From the NCBI GenBank assembly GCA_958421275.1, contig CATZLI010000004.1, positions 1-64,000 on the forward strand: a stretch of DNA of 64,000 nt, read 5' to 3'. Below, one piece after another: positions 32,515 through 41,020 of the stretch (its first letter is position 1; every line of letters begins with the position of its first letter). Source of the DNA: an uncultured Collinsella sp. (GTDB lineage Bacteria; Actinomycetota; Coriobacteriia; Coriobacteriales; Coriobacteriaceae). Made by a program: the position numbers and the translations under genes. The notes beneath the pieces were generated by a model. It ran no database searches. It was given only the letters and a program-made list of their open reading frames with translations, and was not told the DNA's origin.

Positions 32515-34405
32515 GACCGCAGCCCAAGCACGCCCGGCCGACCTCAAACGCACTGTGCGCCGCCTGCTCTCCTACATGGGGCATGCCAAGTTCTCGTTGC
32601 TCGCGGTGGGCGTGCTCGCCTCCGTCGCCGCCATCGCGAGCCTCGCCGGCACCTACATGGTGCGCCCCATCGTTAACGGTTTGGCTACGGGCGGGGAGGA
32701 ACTGCTCGCCAAGCAGGTCATCCTGACGGCGATCATCTACGCCGCGGGCGTGCTTTCGGCCCTGGGCTACTCGCAGATCATGGTGCGCGCGGCCCAACGC
32801 GTGGTGTCCGATATTCGCCGCGACCTGTTCGCGCACATCCAGACGCTGCCGCTCAGTTATTTTGACAGCACGCGCTCGGGCGACATCATGAGCTTTTTCA
32901 CCAATGACGTCGACACCGTCTCCGAGGCGCTTAACAACAGCTTTGCCAACGTGATTCAGGCCGCCATTCAGGTTGTGGGCACCACGGCCATGCTCATCAT
33001 CCTTAACTGGCAGCTCACGATTATCACACTCGTGTGCGATGCGGCCATTGTGCTGTATGCGCGCTACTCGGGCGCGCGCTCTAAGCGTTTCTTTGCCGCC
33101 CAGCAGGCATCGCTTGGCGACCTGGACGGATATATCGAAGAGATGGTCTCGGGTCAAAAGGTCATCAAGGTCTTTAACCGCGAGGCGGCGAATGTTGCCG
33201 GCTTCACCTGCCGCAACGACGAGCTTCGCCGCACCGGCACCGCCGCCGTGAGCTATGCCAACTCCATGGTGCCCATGACCGTCGTGATTGGCTACGTCAA
33301 CTATGCCATCGTCGCCGTGGCGGGCGGCATGCTCTGCATCAAGGGGCTCGCCGATGTGGGCGCACTTGCAAGCTACCTGGTCTTTGTGCGCCAGGCCGCC
33401 ATGCCCATCAACCAGTTTACGCAGCTCGGCAACTTCTTGCTCAACGCGTTGGCCGGTGCCGAGCGCCTGTTTGCCGCCATGGACCTTGAGCCCGAGGTGG
33501 ACGAGGGCTGCGTGGAGCTGGTGCAGACGGGCGACGCCGCGTGGGCGTGGAAAATTCCCGAGGGCCAGGGCGTGGGCGTCTATGGGCACCTGCATGACGT
33601 GGCAGCCGTTGATGAGTCGGGCCGCGCGGTGGCCGCCGACGGTACCGAGCTCACGTGCGGCTTGGTCCCGCTTGCCGGCGACGTGCGCTTCCATGCCGTG
33701 GATTTTTCCTACGTGCCGGGCACCCGCGTGCTCACGGACCTCAACCTGTTTGCCAAGCCGGGGCAAAAGATTGCGTTTGTGGGCTCCACGGGTGCCGGCA
33801 AGACGACCATCACCAACCTCATCAACCGCTTCTACGAGGTCGATGACGGCGAGATCACGTACGACGGCATCGACGTCAAGCACATTGCCAAGGCCAGCCT
33901 GCGCGGGTCGCTCGGCATTGTGCTGCAGGACACGCACCTGTTTAGCGGCACCATTGCGCAGAACATCCGCTTTGGCAAGCTCGACGCGACCGACGAGGAG
34001 GTACGCGCCGCTGCCGAGGCCGCCTGCGCCGACTCGTTTATCCGCCGTCTGCCGCGGGGCTACGACACACCGGTCACGGCCGACGGCGCCAACCTGTCGC
34101 AGGGTCAGCGTCAGCTGCTCGCCATCGCGCGCGTGGCCGTCGCCGATCCGCCGGTGCTCATCCTGGACGAGGCCACGAGCTCCATTGACACGCGTACCGA
34201 AAAGCTCATCGAGCGCGGTATGGACCGCATCATGCGCGGTCGCACCACGTTTATGATCGCGCATCGCCTGTCCACTGTCCGCGACGCCGACGCCATCATG
34301 GTCCTCGAACACGGCCGCATCATCGAGCGCGGCACGCACGAAGAGCTGCTCGCCCAGCACGGCGAGTACTGGCAGCTGGCGCATGGCTTAAAAGAGCTGG
34401 ATTAA
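32507..34405 (+). CDS. ABC exporter, permease-ATPase half, second subunit
   Basis: 632-residue partner of the preceding gene, MdlB/LmrD type. Six membrane helices (about 25-310), then the ATPase domain with Walker A GSTGAGKTT, signature LSQGQRQLL and Walker B VLILDEATSSID with the catalytic Glu, the competent site of the heterodimer. Between the membrane and ATPase parts lies an extra segment of ~60 residues (from WAWKIPEGQGVGVYGHLHDV to LTCGLVPLAG) absent from most relatives. ATG at 32507 follows AAGGGGGTGAG; the frame is open upstream only inside the first gene. Substrate unknown. Confidence 0.93.
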   Translation: MPKTAAQARPADLKRTVRRLLSYMGHAKFSLLAVGVLASVAAIASLAGTYMVRPIVNGLATGGEELLAKQVILTAIIYAAGVLSALGYSQIMVRAAQRVVSDIRRDLFAHIQTLPLSYFDSTRSGDIMSFFTNDVDTVSEALNNSFANVIQAAIQVVGTTAMLIILNWQLTIITLVCDAAIVLYARYSGARSKRFFAAQQASLGDLDGYIEEMVSGQKVIKVFNREAANVAGFTCRNDELRRTGTAAVSYANSMVPMTVVIGYVNYAIVAVAGGMLCIKGLADVGALASYLVFVRQAAMPINQFTQLGNFLLNALAGAERLFAAMDLEPEVDEGCVELVQTGDAAWAWKIPEGQGVGVYGHLHDVAAVDESGRAVAADGTELTCGLVPLAGDVRFHAVDFSYVPGTRVLTDLNLFAKPGQKIAFVGSTGAGKTTITNLINRFYEVDDGEITYDGIDVKHIAKASLRGSLGIVLQDTHLFSGTIAQNIRFGKLDATDEEVRAAAEAACADSFIRRLPRGYDTPVTADGANLSQGQRQLLAIARVAVADPPVLILDEATSSIDTRTEKLIERGMDRIMRGRTTFMIAHRLSTVRDADAIMVLEHGRIIERGTHEELLAQHGEYWQLAHGLKELD

Positions 34406-34453
34406 CCCGTTCGAGCACGATGCTTGATCCCTCCGTGCCCCTCGCCTCGACTC

Positions 34454-34520
34454 AAACCATCACATCATTCGACGTTTTTTGCCAAAATCGGGAAAAGCAT
34501 CGAATGTTGTGATGGTTTTT
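34454..34520. repeat. Family A palindromic repeat
   Basis: Arms AAACCATCAC..CATTCG and CGAATGTTGTGATGGTTT, one mismatch, around GTTTTTTGCCAAAATCGGG. It lies 49 bp after the ABC operon and ends in TTTTT, so it probably terminates it. Confidence 0.8.
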
Positions 34521-34619
34521 CTGCCGCTCGACCGGGTGGAATCGCTTTCTTGCGCACGAAGGTGTGCGGACCCGTGGGCAGGGGAATAAGGTTGGTTATC
34601 CGACTCCATTGGAGGGCTC

Positions 34620-35657
34620 ATGGACCTGCCGATCGTCCTGTCCCATAAGACTGCCTGGCTGTACCACAACGTGGCGCGCCCGTCCGAGCCGCTCTCGCGA
34701 GCAAGCAGCCTATACGATGAGGACTCGCCTGCTAACGAGGCGGAGCCGACCGCGAGCCTGCCCAAATTGGGGCTCGATGCCAAGGGACTGAGGGCTTCAA
34801 CGGCAGTTGAGATCGTTACCGACTATCTGGTTTCGCTTGGTATTCCACGAGAAGAGCTCGATCATATCGATACGCTCGTCAACTTTGATTTTGAGCGCTC
34901 GACGCCGGCTGGATTTAGGTGCCACGTGTTTGGAGCGCCGGTACCTCCAGGCCATCTTATCGAGGTGGCGGAGGGCCTTCTGGTGGTTGATGAGGCCATG
35001 TGCTTTGTCCAAGCGGGTTCGTGGATGAGCGAGCTCGAGCAGTTGGAATATGGCTACGAAATCTGTGCCCGATACCATTTGAATCATCTGTCGACAGGCG
35101 ATTATATCGAGATGGGGCAGAGGTATACCGTTGCCGACTTGATTGCCTATTGCGATGAGAACCGATCTCGTCAGGGGGCTATACGCGCGGCCGCCGTGCT
35201 TAAGCGCGTGCACGATGGCGCGCGGTCGCCCATGGAGACGGCCACCGCAATCATGGTCGTAGCAAAGCGTTCCCAGGGAGGGCTGGGATACGCCAAGATC
35301 GAGCTCAACCATCGGGTCGATGTTCCCAATGAGTTCAAGTATCTTGCAAAGGCCGGGTATTTCGAGATCGACGTATATGCGCCTGCGAGCGGTACGGGGA
35401 TTGAATACAACGGCTCGGACCATCTTGATAAACAGCGCAGCGCGTCGGATGCGGAGCGTATGACCGTGCTGAGCGCGCTGGGCTTTAGGATGATCGTCCT
35501 CACCGGGACTCAGTTTGCCCATCAGCTGCAATTGCATCGGGCGATGAACGCCATCGCGCTCGCTATGGGCCTTAAGTGCGATCGAAGCGAGGTGTTCCAG
35601 AAACGTCAGAACGATCTGCGAGAATTCGTGATTCGGCACTGGGACGACGGCCTTTAG
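34620..35657 (+). CDS. Uncharacterised protein with a DUF559/PD-(D/E)XK-like C-terminus
   Basis: 345-residue soluble protein. Nothing recognisable in the first ~200 residues. The C-terminal part reads YFEIDVYAPASGTGIEYNGS, then DHLDKQRSASDAERMTVLSA and GFRMIVLTGTQF, which follows the DUF559 endonuclease-like pattern (acidic strand, (V/I)E(Y/F)(D/N)G, R..D..R...L...G(F/W).(V/M)I.(L/V)T). In the family this fold resembles Vsr-type nucleases. A central positive segment (AIMVVAKRSQGGLGYAKIEL) may contact DNA. ATG at 34620 follows TTGGAGGG. It stands alone between two family A repeats. It may be a nuclease, or an AbiEi-like antitoxin without its toxin; no toxin gene is adjacent. Confidence 0.6.
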   Translation: MDLPIVLSHKTAWLYHNVARPSEPLSRASSLYDEDSPANEAEPTASLPKLGLDAKGLRASTAVEIVTDYLVSLGIPREELDHIDTLVNFDFERSTPAGFRCHVFGAPVPPGHLIEVAEGLLVVDEAMCFVQAGSWMSELEQLEYGYEICARYHLNHLSTGDYIEMGQRYTVADLIAYCDENRSRQGAIRAAAVLKRVHDGARSPMETATAIMVVAKRSQGGLGYAKIELNHRVDVPNEFKYLAKAGYFEIDVYAPASGTGIEYNGSDHLDKQRSASDAERMTVLSALGFRMIVLTGTQFAHQLQLHRAMNAIALAMGLKCDRSEVFQKRQNDLREFVIRHWDDGL

Positions 35658-35695
35658 GGACGTTTTGGTCCCTCTACGGGGTGCCGTGGGCAGGC

Positions 35696-35760
35696 AAACC
35701 GTCACAACATTCGACGTTTTTCGCCAAAATCGGGAAAAGCATCGAATGTTGTGATGGTTT
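35696..35760. repeat. Family A palindromic repeat
   Basis: AAACCGTCACAACATTCGAC pairs with the complementary GTTGTGATGGTTT end; the inner sequence is the same subtype and orientation as at 34454. Lies 38 bp after a stop codon. Confidence 0.8.
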
Positions 35761-35892
35761 GCGTGCTGAGGATGGGCTTGGGAAGCCGGTCTTGCTCGAA
35801 GCGACCTGTCCTGTCGTACGGGTGTCGGCATGATTCTCTCGTGGGGTATTATGTTTCCCGAAGAATAAATCGCCGCGCGAGGGGAGGGCTGC

Positions 35893-36948
35893 GTGGACGG
35901 GCACGTGCAACATGACGGCTTTGGCCGCGATATCAACTACCTGCGCATTGCCGTTACCGACAAGTGCAATTTCCGCTGCATTTACTGCATGCCGGCCGAT
36001 GGCGTGGCACCCCGCGCGCACGACGAGTTGCTCAGCGCCGAGGAAATCGCCCGCTTTGTGCGCCTGGTGGCGGGAGAGGGCATTCGCCGCGTGCGCCTGA
36101 CGGGTGGCGAGCCGCTGGTCAGCCGCCGCATCATCCCGCTTATTCGCGACATCCGCGCGATTCCGCAGATCGAGGACATCTCGCTCACCACCAACGGTGC
36201 CCTGCTGCCCAAGCTGGCGCCGCAGCTCAAAGATGCCGGGCTTAACCGCGTCAATATCTCGCTCGACACGCTCGACCCTACGCTCTTTGGAAAGATCACG
36301 CGCCTGGGCCGGCTCGAGCAGACCATGGTTGGCATCGACGCGGCACTGGCCTGGGGCTTTGAGCCCGTTAAGGTCAACTGCGTTGTGGTGCGCCGGCTCA
36401 ACCAGGATGTGGCGGCCCTTGCGCGCCTGACCGTCGACCGCCCTATCCACCTGCGCTTTATCGAATACATGCCCATCGGCGACGAACACACGAGCTCGCA
36501 TTGCGCTGTGGACCCGCATGCGCCCGCGCTCAATCCCGAGCTGTGGGACGCGAGCGACACCGTGCCGAGCGACGAGCTGCGGGCGCGCATCAATGCCGGG
36601 GCCGCCGCGGCGGGCCTGGGCGAGCTCGAGCCGCTCGACATCAACGACGCCCCTGCCGGTGCGGGCCCTGCGCGCTATTGGCACTTTCCGGGCGCGGCGG
36701 GAACAGTTGGCTTTATTAGCGCTATGTCCAACCATTTTTGTGCGAATTGCAACCGTCTGCGCCTGACGGCCGATGGCAACGTGCGTCCGTGCCTGTTCAG
36801 CGATGCCGAGTATTCGGTGCGCGACGCCCTGCGCCGTGGTGATGATATGCAGGTACTTTCGATTTGGCGCGATGCCGTGGCCCACAAACCGCAGGAACAC
36901 GCGATAATTGAGGGCACGCAACGCTTTATGTCCCAAATCGGAGGATGA
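35893..36948 (+). CDS. moaA: GTP 3',8-cyclase MoaA
   Basis: Radical SAM enzyme that rearranges GTP in the first step of molybdopterin synthesis, 351 residues. The N-terminal cluster motif is CNFRCIYC (CX3CX2C), the SAM-binding GGEPL follows, and the second C-terminal cluster uses FCANCNRLRLTADGNVRPC. The chain ends in Gly-Gly as in active MoaA. It uses a GTG start after GAGGGGAGGG. The stop codon lies 4 bp before the moaC-mobB fusion, so the two are co-transcribed. Confidence 0.96.
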   Translation: MDGHVQHDGFGRDINYLRIAVTDKCNFRCIYCMPADGVAPRAHDELLSAEEIARFVRLVAGEGIRRVRLTGGEPLVSRRIIPLIRDIRAIPQIEDISLTTNGALLPKLAPQLKDAGLNRVNISLDTLDPTLFGKITRLGRLEQTMVGIDAALAWGFEPVKVNCVVVRRLNQDVAALARLTVDRPIHLRFIEYMPIGDEHTSSHCAVDPHAPALNPELWDASDTVPSDELRARINAGAAAAGLGELEPLDINDAPAGAGPARYWHFPGAAGTVGFISAMSNHFCANCNRLRLTADGNVRPCLFSDAEYSVRDALRRGDDMQVLSIWRDAVAHKPQEHAIIEGTQRFMSQIGG

Positions 36949-36952
36949 TCAT

Positions 36953-38260
36953 ATGGCCAAGAGCAGGTACGCCGATGCCACCAAGGCCGCTCGCAGGGCC
37001 GCGATGTCTGCCCACAAAGCCACGGCCGCGGCGAATGCTGGCAACGTCGACGCGTCCGCGCAGCCGACTGCCAGCGCTGCCACCGAGCCCGCCCGTGACG
37101 CCCGTCGCGACGAGCTGACGCACGTGGACGCCAAGGGCGAGGTACGCATGGTCGACGTGTCCGACAAGGCCGAGACCCATCGCATTGCCATCGCCGAGGG
37201 CGCCATCCTCATGCATCCCGAGACGCAGGCCATGGTGCTGCAGGACCGCGCCAAAAAGGGCGACGTGCTCGCCTGCGCGCGCGTCGCGGGCATTATGGCC
37301 ATCAAACGCACAAGCGACATCATCCCCATGTGCCATCCGTTGCTCATTACCAAGAGCAAGTGCGACATTGCGCCCATCGCTGCGGCGGGGACGCCGGCCG
37401 AGGACGTGCCCGAGGGCTGGGCACCGGCGCGCGCGGACGGGCAGGTTGGCTTTCATGTACTGGTTACGGCCGGCGTGACGGGCAAGACGGGTATCGAGAT
37501 GGAGGCCCTGACCGGCGCGAGCGCCGCGTGCCTAACCATCTACGACATGTGCAAGGCAGTCGATCGCGGCATGGAGATCGTCGACGTGCGCCTGTTGCAC
37601 AAGGAGGGCGGCCGCTCGGGCGTGTGGGATCGCGCAGAGCGTCAGGCCGCTGCCGTTGAGTCCGTGGCCGCTGACGGTGCCGCGCCCGCGAGCGCGCCCG
37701 CTGCCATCGCGCCCGCAGCTCCGGCACCGGCCGTCCCCGCGATCGCGTTTATCGGCTACCAAAACTCGGGCAAGACCACGCTCGTCGAGAAGGTTATCGC
37801 CGAGCTCACCCGCCGCGGCCTGCGCGTGGGCTCGCTCAAACATCACGGGCATCATGGCTTTGATATCGATGTGCCCGCTAAGGACACCTGGCGCCATCAC
37901 CAAGCCGGATCCAAGCACGTGGGCCTCATCTGCGCTACGCGCTGGGCGGAGTACGCCGACACGCGCGAGGAGGACGAGATGCCCGCGCGCGAGCTGCTGT
38001 CGCGTTACAACGATGTCGACGTGGTGATCATCGAGGGCTACAAGACCGAGGGTTTCGATAACATCGTGGTCGCGCGCTCCGGTGTCGACCGTCTGCGCGG
38101 CAAGAGCTCGCTCGACCTGGTCGACGGTCACACGCTGGCCCTTGCCTGCAACGAGGCCCTGGCGCGTCAGGCCTTCGACGCCGGCTTTGCGACCCGAGCC
38201 ATCAACATCAACGACGCCCGCGCCATCTGTGATCTTATCCAAGATCACCTTCAGGCTTGA
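36953..38260 (+). CDS. moaC-mobB: MoaC-MobB fusion protein
   Basis: 435-residue fusion. An Ala-rich 45-residue N-terminus is followed by MoaC (about 46-215: LTHVDAKGEVRMVDVSDK, the family motif PMCHPL, and TGIEMEALTGAS..CLTIYDMCKA), which makes cyclic pyranopterin monophosphate with MoaA. After an Ala/Pro linker comes MobB (about 262-435: FIGYQNSGKTTLVEKVI with Walker A, LKHHGH, a C-terminal ADVVIIEGYK-like DVVIIEGYKTEG), a GTPase that helps form the guanine dinucleotide form of the cofactor. ATG at 36953 follows GGAGGATG. Joining an early and a late step suggests a reduced pathway gene set; moaE, moaD and moeA are not in the window. Confidence 0.93.
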   Translation: MAKSRYADATKAARRAAMSAHKATAAANAGNVDASAQPTASAATEPARDARRDELTHVDAKGEVRMVDVSDKAETHRIAIAEGAILMHPETQAMVLQDRAKKGDVLACARVAGIMAIKRTSDIIPMCHPLLITKSKCDIAPIAAAGTPAEDVPEGWAPARADGQVGFHVLVTAGVTGKTGIEMEALTGASAACLTIYDMCKAVDRGMEIVDVRLLHKEGGRSGVWDRAERQAAAVESVAADGAAPASAPAAIAPAAPAPAVPAIAFIGYQNSGKTTLVEKVIAELTRRGLRVGSLKHHGHHGFDIDVPAKDTWRHHQAGSKHVGLICATRWAEYADTREEDEMPARELLSRYNDVDVVIIEGYKTEGFDNIVVARSGVDRLRGKSSLDLVDGHTLALACNEALARQAFDAGFATRAININDARAICDLIQDHLQA

Positions 38261-38390
38261 CGCTGCGCCGGCCCCAAGCACCCCATCTCGCCCCTCAAGC
38301 CGTCGCTCGCGTACCAAAGTACGCGTCGCTCCTCTTTCGGGGCGACCTGGGGCACTTGGAACCGGCTCGCTGCGTTGCCATAACATGCCA

Positions 38391-38432
38391 AATAGGAACA
38401 GGTTTATTTCGGCAGGTTTTATCTGGGCAAAC
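38391..38432. repeat. Dispersed repeat, family D copy 2 (inverted)
   Basis: Complementary to 3911-3953 at roughly 80 percent of positions; core ACAGGTTTATTT and GGTTTTATCTG. Confidence 0.45.
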
Positions 38433-38440
38433 GCCATTTC

Positions 38441-38476
38441 CACCACAAAGGGGTCAGGCACCTTTGTGGTGGTTTT
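38441..38476. repeat. Family B palindromic repeat
   Basis: CACCACAAAGGGGTCAGGCA pairs with CCTTTGTGGTGG, followed by TTTTT. It may terminate the moa operon, 180 bp upstream. Confidence 0.75.
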
Positions 38477-38480
38477 TGCT

Positions 38481-38515
38481 TTGGTAGATGTGTGGGACAT
38501 GTCTTACAATCTACC
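38481..38515 (+). promoter_or_regulatory. MFS gene promoter overlapped by a 33-bp operator palindrome
   Basis: TTGGTA at 38481-38486 and TACAAT at 38505-38510 (spacer 18) form the likely promoter. GGTAGATGTGTGGGACATG and its near-complement CATGTCTTACAATCTACC form an interrupted palindrome (38483-38515) covering spacer and -10. A repressor, for example of the TetR or MarR class, binding here would block transcription. Confidence 0.5.
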
Positions 38516-38568
38516 AAGTAGTTCATGACGGGCGAAAAACGGAGAGAAGGGGCTTGATGCGTCCTTAA

Positions 38569-38636
38569 TGTTTCATGCGGATAGATTGATTTGACAGACG
38601 GTGGCGAATGCCCACCGTCCGCATTCGTATGAAACA
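38569..38636 (+). promoter_or_regulatory. Long leader hairpin before the MFS start codon
   Basis: Nested arms TGTTTCAT / ATGAAACA, GCGGA / TCCGC and GACGGTGG / CCACCGTC fold the leader into one extended stem ending at the AAGGAG ribosome site. It could control translation of the exporter. No known riboswitch class was recognised. Confidence 0.45.
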
Positions 38637-38646
38637 AGGAGTCTCT

Positions 38647-39927
38647 ATGCTCGCCCCTCTTTTCTCAAAGCCTCAATCATCGTTGTCCGTGCAGGCCAAG
38701 CGCCTGGTGGCGATGCGCTTTCTCATCTACACCGGTTTTCAGACCAGCTACTTTATCGGCGTCATCGGAACGCTCACCTATGCAGACGATGCCTCGGTTG
38801 TGGCGACATCGCTGGCCGTTCTGTTTATGAACGTATTCGTGATCTTGGGATCCTTTGCGGGTGGCGCTGCGCTCGACGCCTGGGGTCCGCGCCGTCATTT
38901 CCGGGCGAGTATCGTCGGCACGTTGGCAACCGGCGCGGCAATTCTCGCCTTTGGCAGCGCGACCGAAACAGTCCTTGCCGGCGCGGTACTCCTGGGCTTT
39001 GTGATGGGATTTGCCCAGCCCATTGCCACGTCCTATCCGGCGTATCTCACCGACGACCCCGTCGAGCTCAAAGACATCAACTCCGCCATCGCCATGTTTT
39101 CAAACGTGAGTATCATCGTTGGCCCCACGCTGGGCGGCTTTGCCGCGGCGGCTGCGTCGTCGCGCGCGGTGTTCGTGCTCATGATGCTCTTTACCGCGTT
39201 GGCGCTCATTGCCGGTTGGGGCTTTAGGCCGCAGACCAGCCATGTCGCCGGGCATGCGGATGCCGATTCGGCAGAGGAAGGGGAGCGTGCGGGACAAAGC
39301 TCCAACCCCAGCACGTCCACCCGCGCAACCTTCGCGACCAGCATCAAGACGGTCTTTACCAATAGCATCCTCGCCCTGCTGTTCTGCATTATTTTCCTTT
39401 CAAACTTTGGCTACGGCGCCTTCGATCCGCTGGAGTCATTCTTCTACTGCGATGTTCTGCATGTCGGTGTCGAGTGGATGGGCTGGCTCTCGTCGGCCAG
39501 CGGCGTGGGCGCAGTGCTGGGCGCCGTGGCCGCGCTCCGCTTGCCGCCGCACTTGGTTAACCTTAAGACGCTGCTTGTGGCGCTTATGTCCGTGGGCTTG
39601 GGAAGCCTGCTCTATGTGGGGACGCCGTACGTGGGTGTGGCCCTTGTCGGCCAGATTGCCCTAGGCGTGGCCTGGGGCGTCGTCAACCCGCTCCACAACA
39701 CCATCGTGCAAACGACGGCCCCGCTCGAGCAGCTCGGTCGCGTGAACTCGGTCATGGGCTTTGGCAACATGTTCGCCGGCGTGGCGCCGCTGGCGATTGC
39801 CCCGTGGCTGGCGGCGACGTTTGGTGTGCAGCAGACGCTCGTAGGGGCGGGCATGGTCGTGACGGCAGTTCCCGCGGCGTTGCTGCTGTTTTGTCGCCGG
39901 CACTTGGATCGTGCCGCAAAGCAGTAA
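38647..39927 (+). CDS. MFS transporter, probable drug exporter
   Basis: 426-residue major facilitator superfamily protein with about 12 membrane helices in two halves joined by a charged loop around residues 200-230. The pattern GGAALDAWGPRRHFRAS after helix 2 fits the MFS A-motif. Sequence style (GWLSSASGVGAVLGAV, VNPLHNTIVQTTAP, LGRVNSVMGFGNMFAGVAPL) resembles macrolide or multidrug exporters of the EmrB/MefA-like MFS group. ATG at 38647 is preferred over upstream starts because AAGGAG lies 6 bases before it. An operator palindrome and leader hairpin upstream suggest inducible expression. Confidence 0.88.
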   Translation: MLAPLFSKPQSSLSVQAKRLVAMRFLIYTGFQTSYFIGVIGTLTYADDASVVATSLAVLFMNVFVILGSFAGGAALDAWGPRRHFRASIVGTLATGAAILAFGSATETVLAGAVLLGFVMGFAQPIATSYPAYLTDDPVELKDINSAIAMFSNVSIIVGPTLGGFAAAAASSRAVFVLMMLFTALALIAGWGFRPQTSHVAGHADADSAEEGERAGQSSNPSTSTRATFATSIKTVFTNSILALLFCIIFLSNFGYGAFDPLESFFYCDVLHVGVEWMGWLSSASGVGAVLGAVAALRLPPHLVNLKTLLVALMSVGLGSLLYVGTPYVGVALVGQIALGVAWGVVNPLHNTIVQTTAPLEQLGRVNSVMGFGNMFAGVAPLAIAPWLAATFGVQQTLVGAGMVVTAVPAALLLFCRRHLDRAAKQ

Positions 39928-39992
39928 AAACCATCACAACATTCGATGAAAATCGCGATTTTGCCGAAAAACGTCGAATGTTGTGATGGTTT
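39928..39992. repeat. Family A palindromic repeat, inverted subtype
   Basis: Arms AACCATCACAACATTCGA and TCGAATGTTGTGATGGTT are perfect. The inner part is in the opposite orientation from the copies at 34454 and 35696. It starts at the MFS stop codon. Confidence 0.85.
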
Positions 39993-40024
39993 GCGTCCCG
40001 AGCCAGGCCATCCTGCGGGTCCGG

Positions 40025-40062
40025 CCACCACAAAGGGGCCAGGCACCTTTGTGGTGGTTTTT
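40025..40062. repeat. Family B palindromic repeat
   Basis: CCACCACAAAGGGGCCAGGC pairs with CCTTTGTGGTGG, followed by TTTTT. It lies 33 bp after the family A copy. Confidence 0.75.
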
Positions 40063-40151
40063 GCTTTGACGGGCCGCGCCTGCGCCTTGGTATACCATGT
40101 ACGCCGTTCACGAATACACCCCACACCGCCGCACAACCCAGAAAGGCCCCC

Positions 40152-40973
40152 ATGGACACCACCTTCAGCCACATCAAAGCCGTGTTCTGCGATATCGACG
40201 GCACGCTGCTCACGAGCCAGCACGCGGTGTCCCCGCGCACCGTGGCGGCGATCCGCGCCCTGCGCGAGCGCGGCGTGCTCTTTGGCCTGTGCACCGGGCG
40301 CGACGCCCACGCGACCGAGGCCATGTACGAGCTCTGGGGCATCGAAGGCCTGGTAGACGTGATGGTGGGCTGCGGTGGCGCCGAGGTCATCGACCGCGCG
40401 CACGACATCAACGAGCTGAGCTATCCGTTGCCGGGCGAGACCATCGCGCGCATCTGCAAACACATGGCGGACCTTCCGGCAACACCCGTCTGCCCCCGAG
40501 ACGGCGTGTTCTACGTGCCCGAGAGCAACGCGTGCGTCGAGCACCTGTCGCGCGTCGACGGCGTGCCCTACCAGGTGGTCGATTTTGCCGAGTTCTTGCG
40601 CGAGCCGCAGCCCAAGGTGATGTTTACCATGGCGCCCGAGGTAATGCCGCGGGTGATTGAGCGGGCGTCGACGTTTGCCGATGACACTGTTAAGGCGGCG
40701 GCTCTGCAAACCACGCAGCGGCTCTACGAGTTCATGGATCCGCGCGTGTCCAAGACGCGCGGCCTTGTGCGCGTGGCGGAGCTCAACGACATGGAGCTCC
40801 AGGACATCTGCGTGTTTGGCGATGCGGACAACGACACCTGCATGGTGGCTGACGCCGGCGTGGGCGTGGCCATGGCAAACGGCAGCGACGCCACCCGTGC
40901 CGCCGCCGACTTTGTAACCGCGAGCAACGACAAAGACGGCATCGCGATCTTTATCGAGGAACATCTGCTATAA
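40152..40973 (+). CDS. HAD-superfamily phosphatase, Cof type
   Basis: 273-residue cytoplasmic phosphatase of the Cof/YbiV type. Motif I CDIDGTLL (Asp nucleophile), a C2-type cap (about 85-190), and motif IV FGDADNDTCMVADAGVGVAM are present. These enzymes dephosphorylate sugar phosphates, FMN or similar small molecules; the substrate cannot be predicted. ATG at 40152 follows AGAAAGG. It stands alone and is followed by a family B hairpin. Confidence 0.9.
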   Translation: MDTTFSHIKAVFCDIDGTLLTSQHAVSPRTVAAIRALRERGVLFGLCTGRDAHATEAMYELWGIEGLVDVMVGCGGAEVIDRAHDINELSYPLPGETIARICKHMADLPATPVCPRDGVFYVPESNACVEHLSRVDGVPYQVVDFAEFLREPQPKVMFTMAPEVMPRVIERASTFADDTVKAAALQTTQRLYEFMDPRVSKTRGLVRVAELNDMELQDICVFGDADNDTCMVADAGVGVAMANGSDATRAAADFVTASNDKDGIAIFIEEHLL

Positions 40974-40986
40974 CGCCGGGGGGAGA

Positions 40987-41020
40987 ACCACCGCAAAGGG
41001 GGCAGGCTCCTTTGCGGTGG
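40987..41020. repeat. Family B palindromic repeat with compensated stem change
   Basis: ACCACCGCAAAGGGGGCAGG pairs with CTCCTTTGCGGTGG. Both arms carry a change relative to the other copies (CCACAAAG to CCGCAAAG and CTTTGTGG to CTTTGCGG), which keeps the stem paired. Confidence 0.8.

Noticed and set aside
38569..38636. Known riboswitch ahead of the MFS gene
   Set aside because: No conserved core of FMN, TPP, SAM, guanidine or similar classes was recognised; it was listed only as a hairpin.
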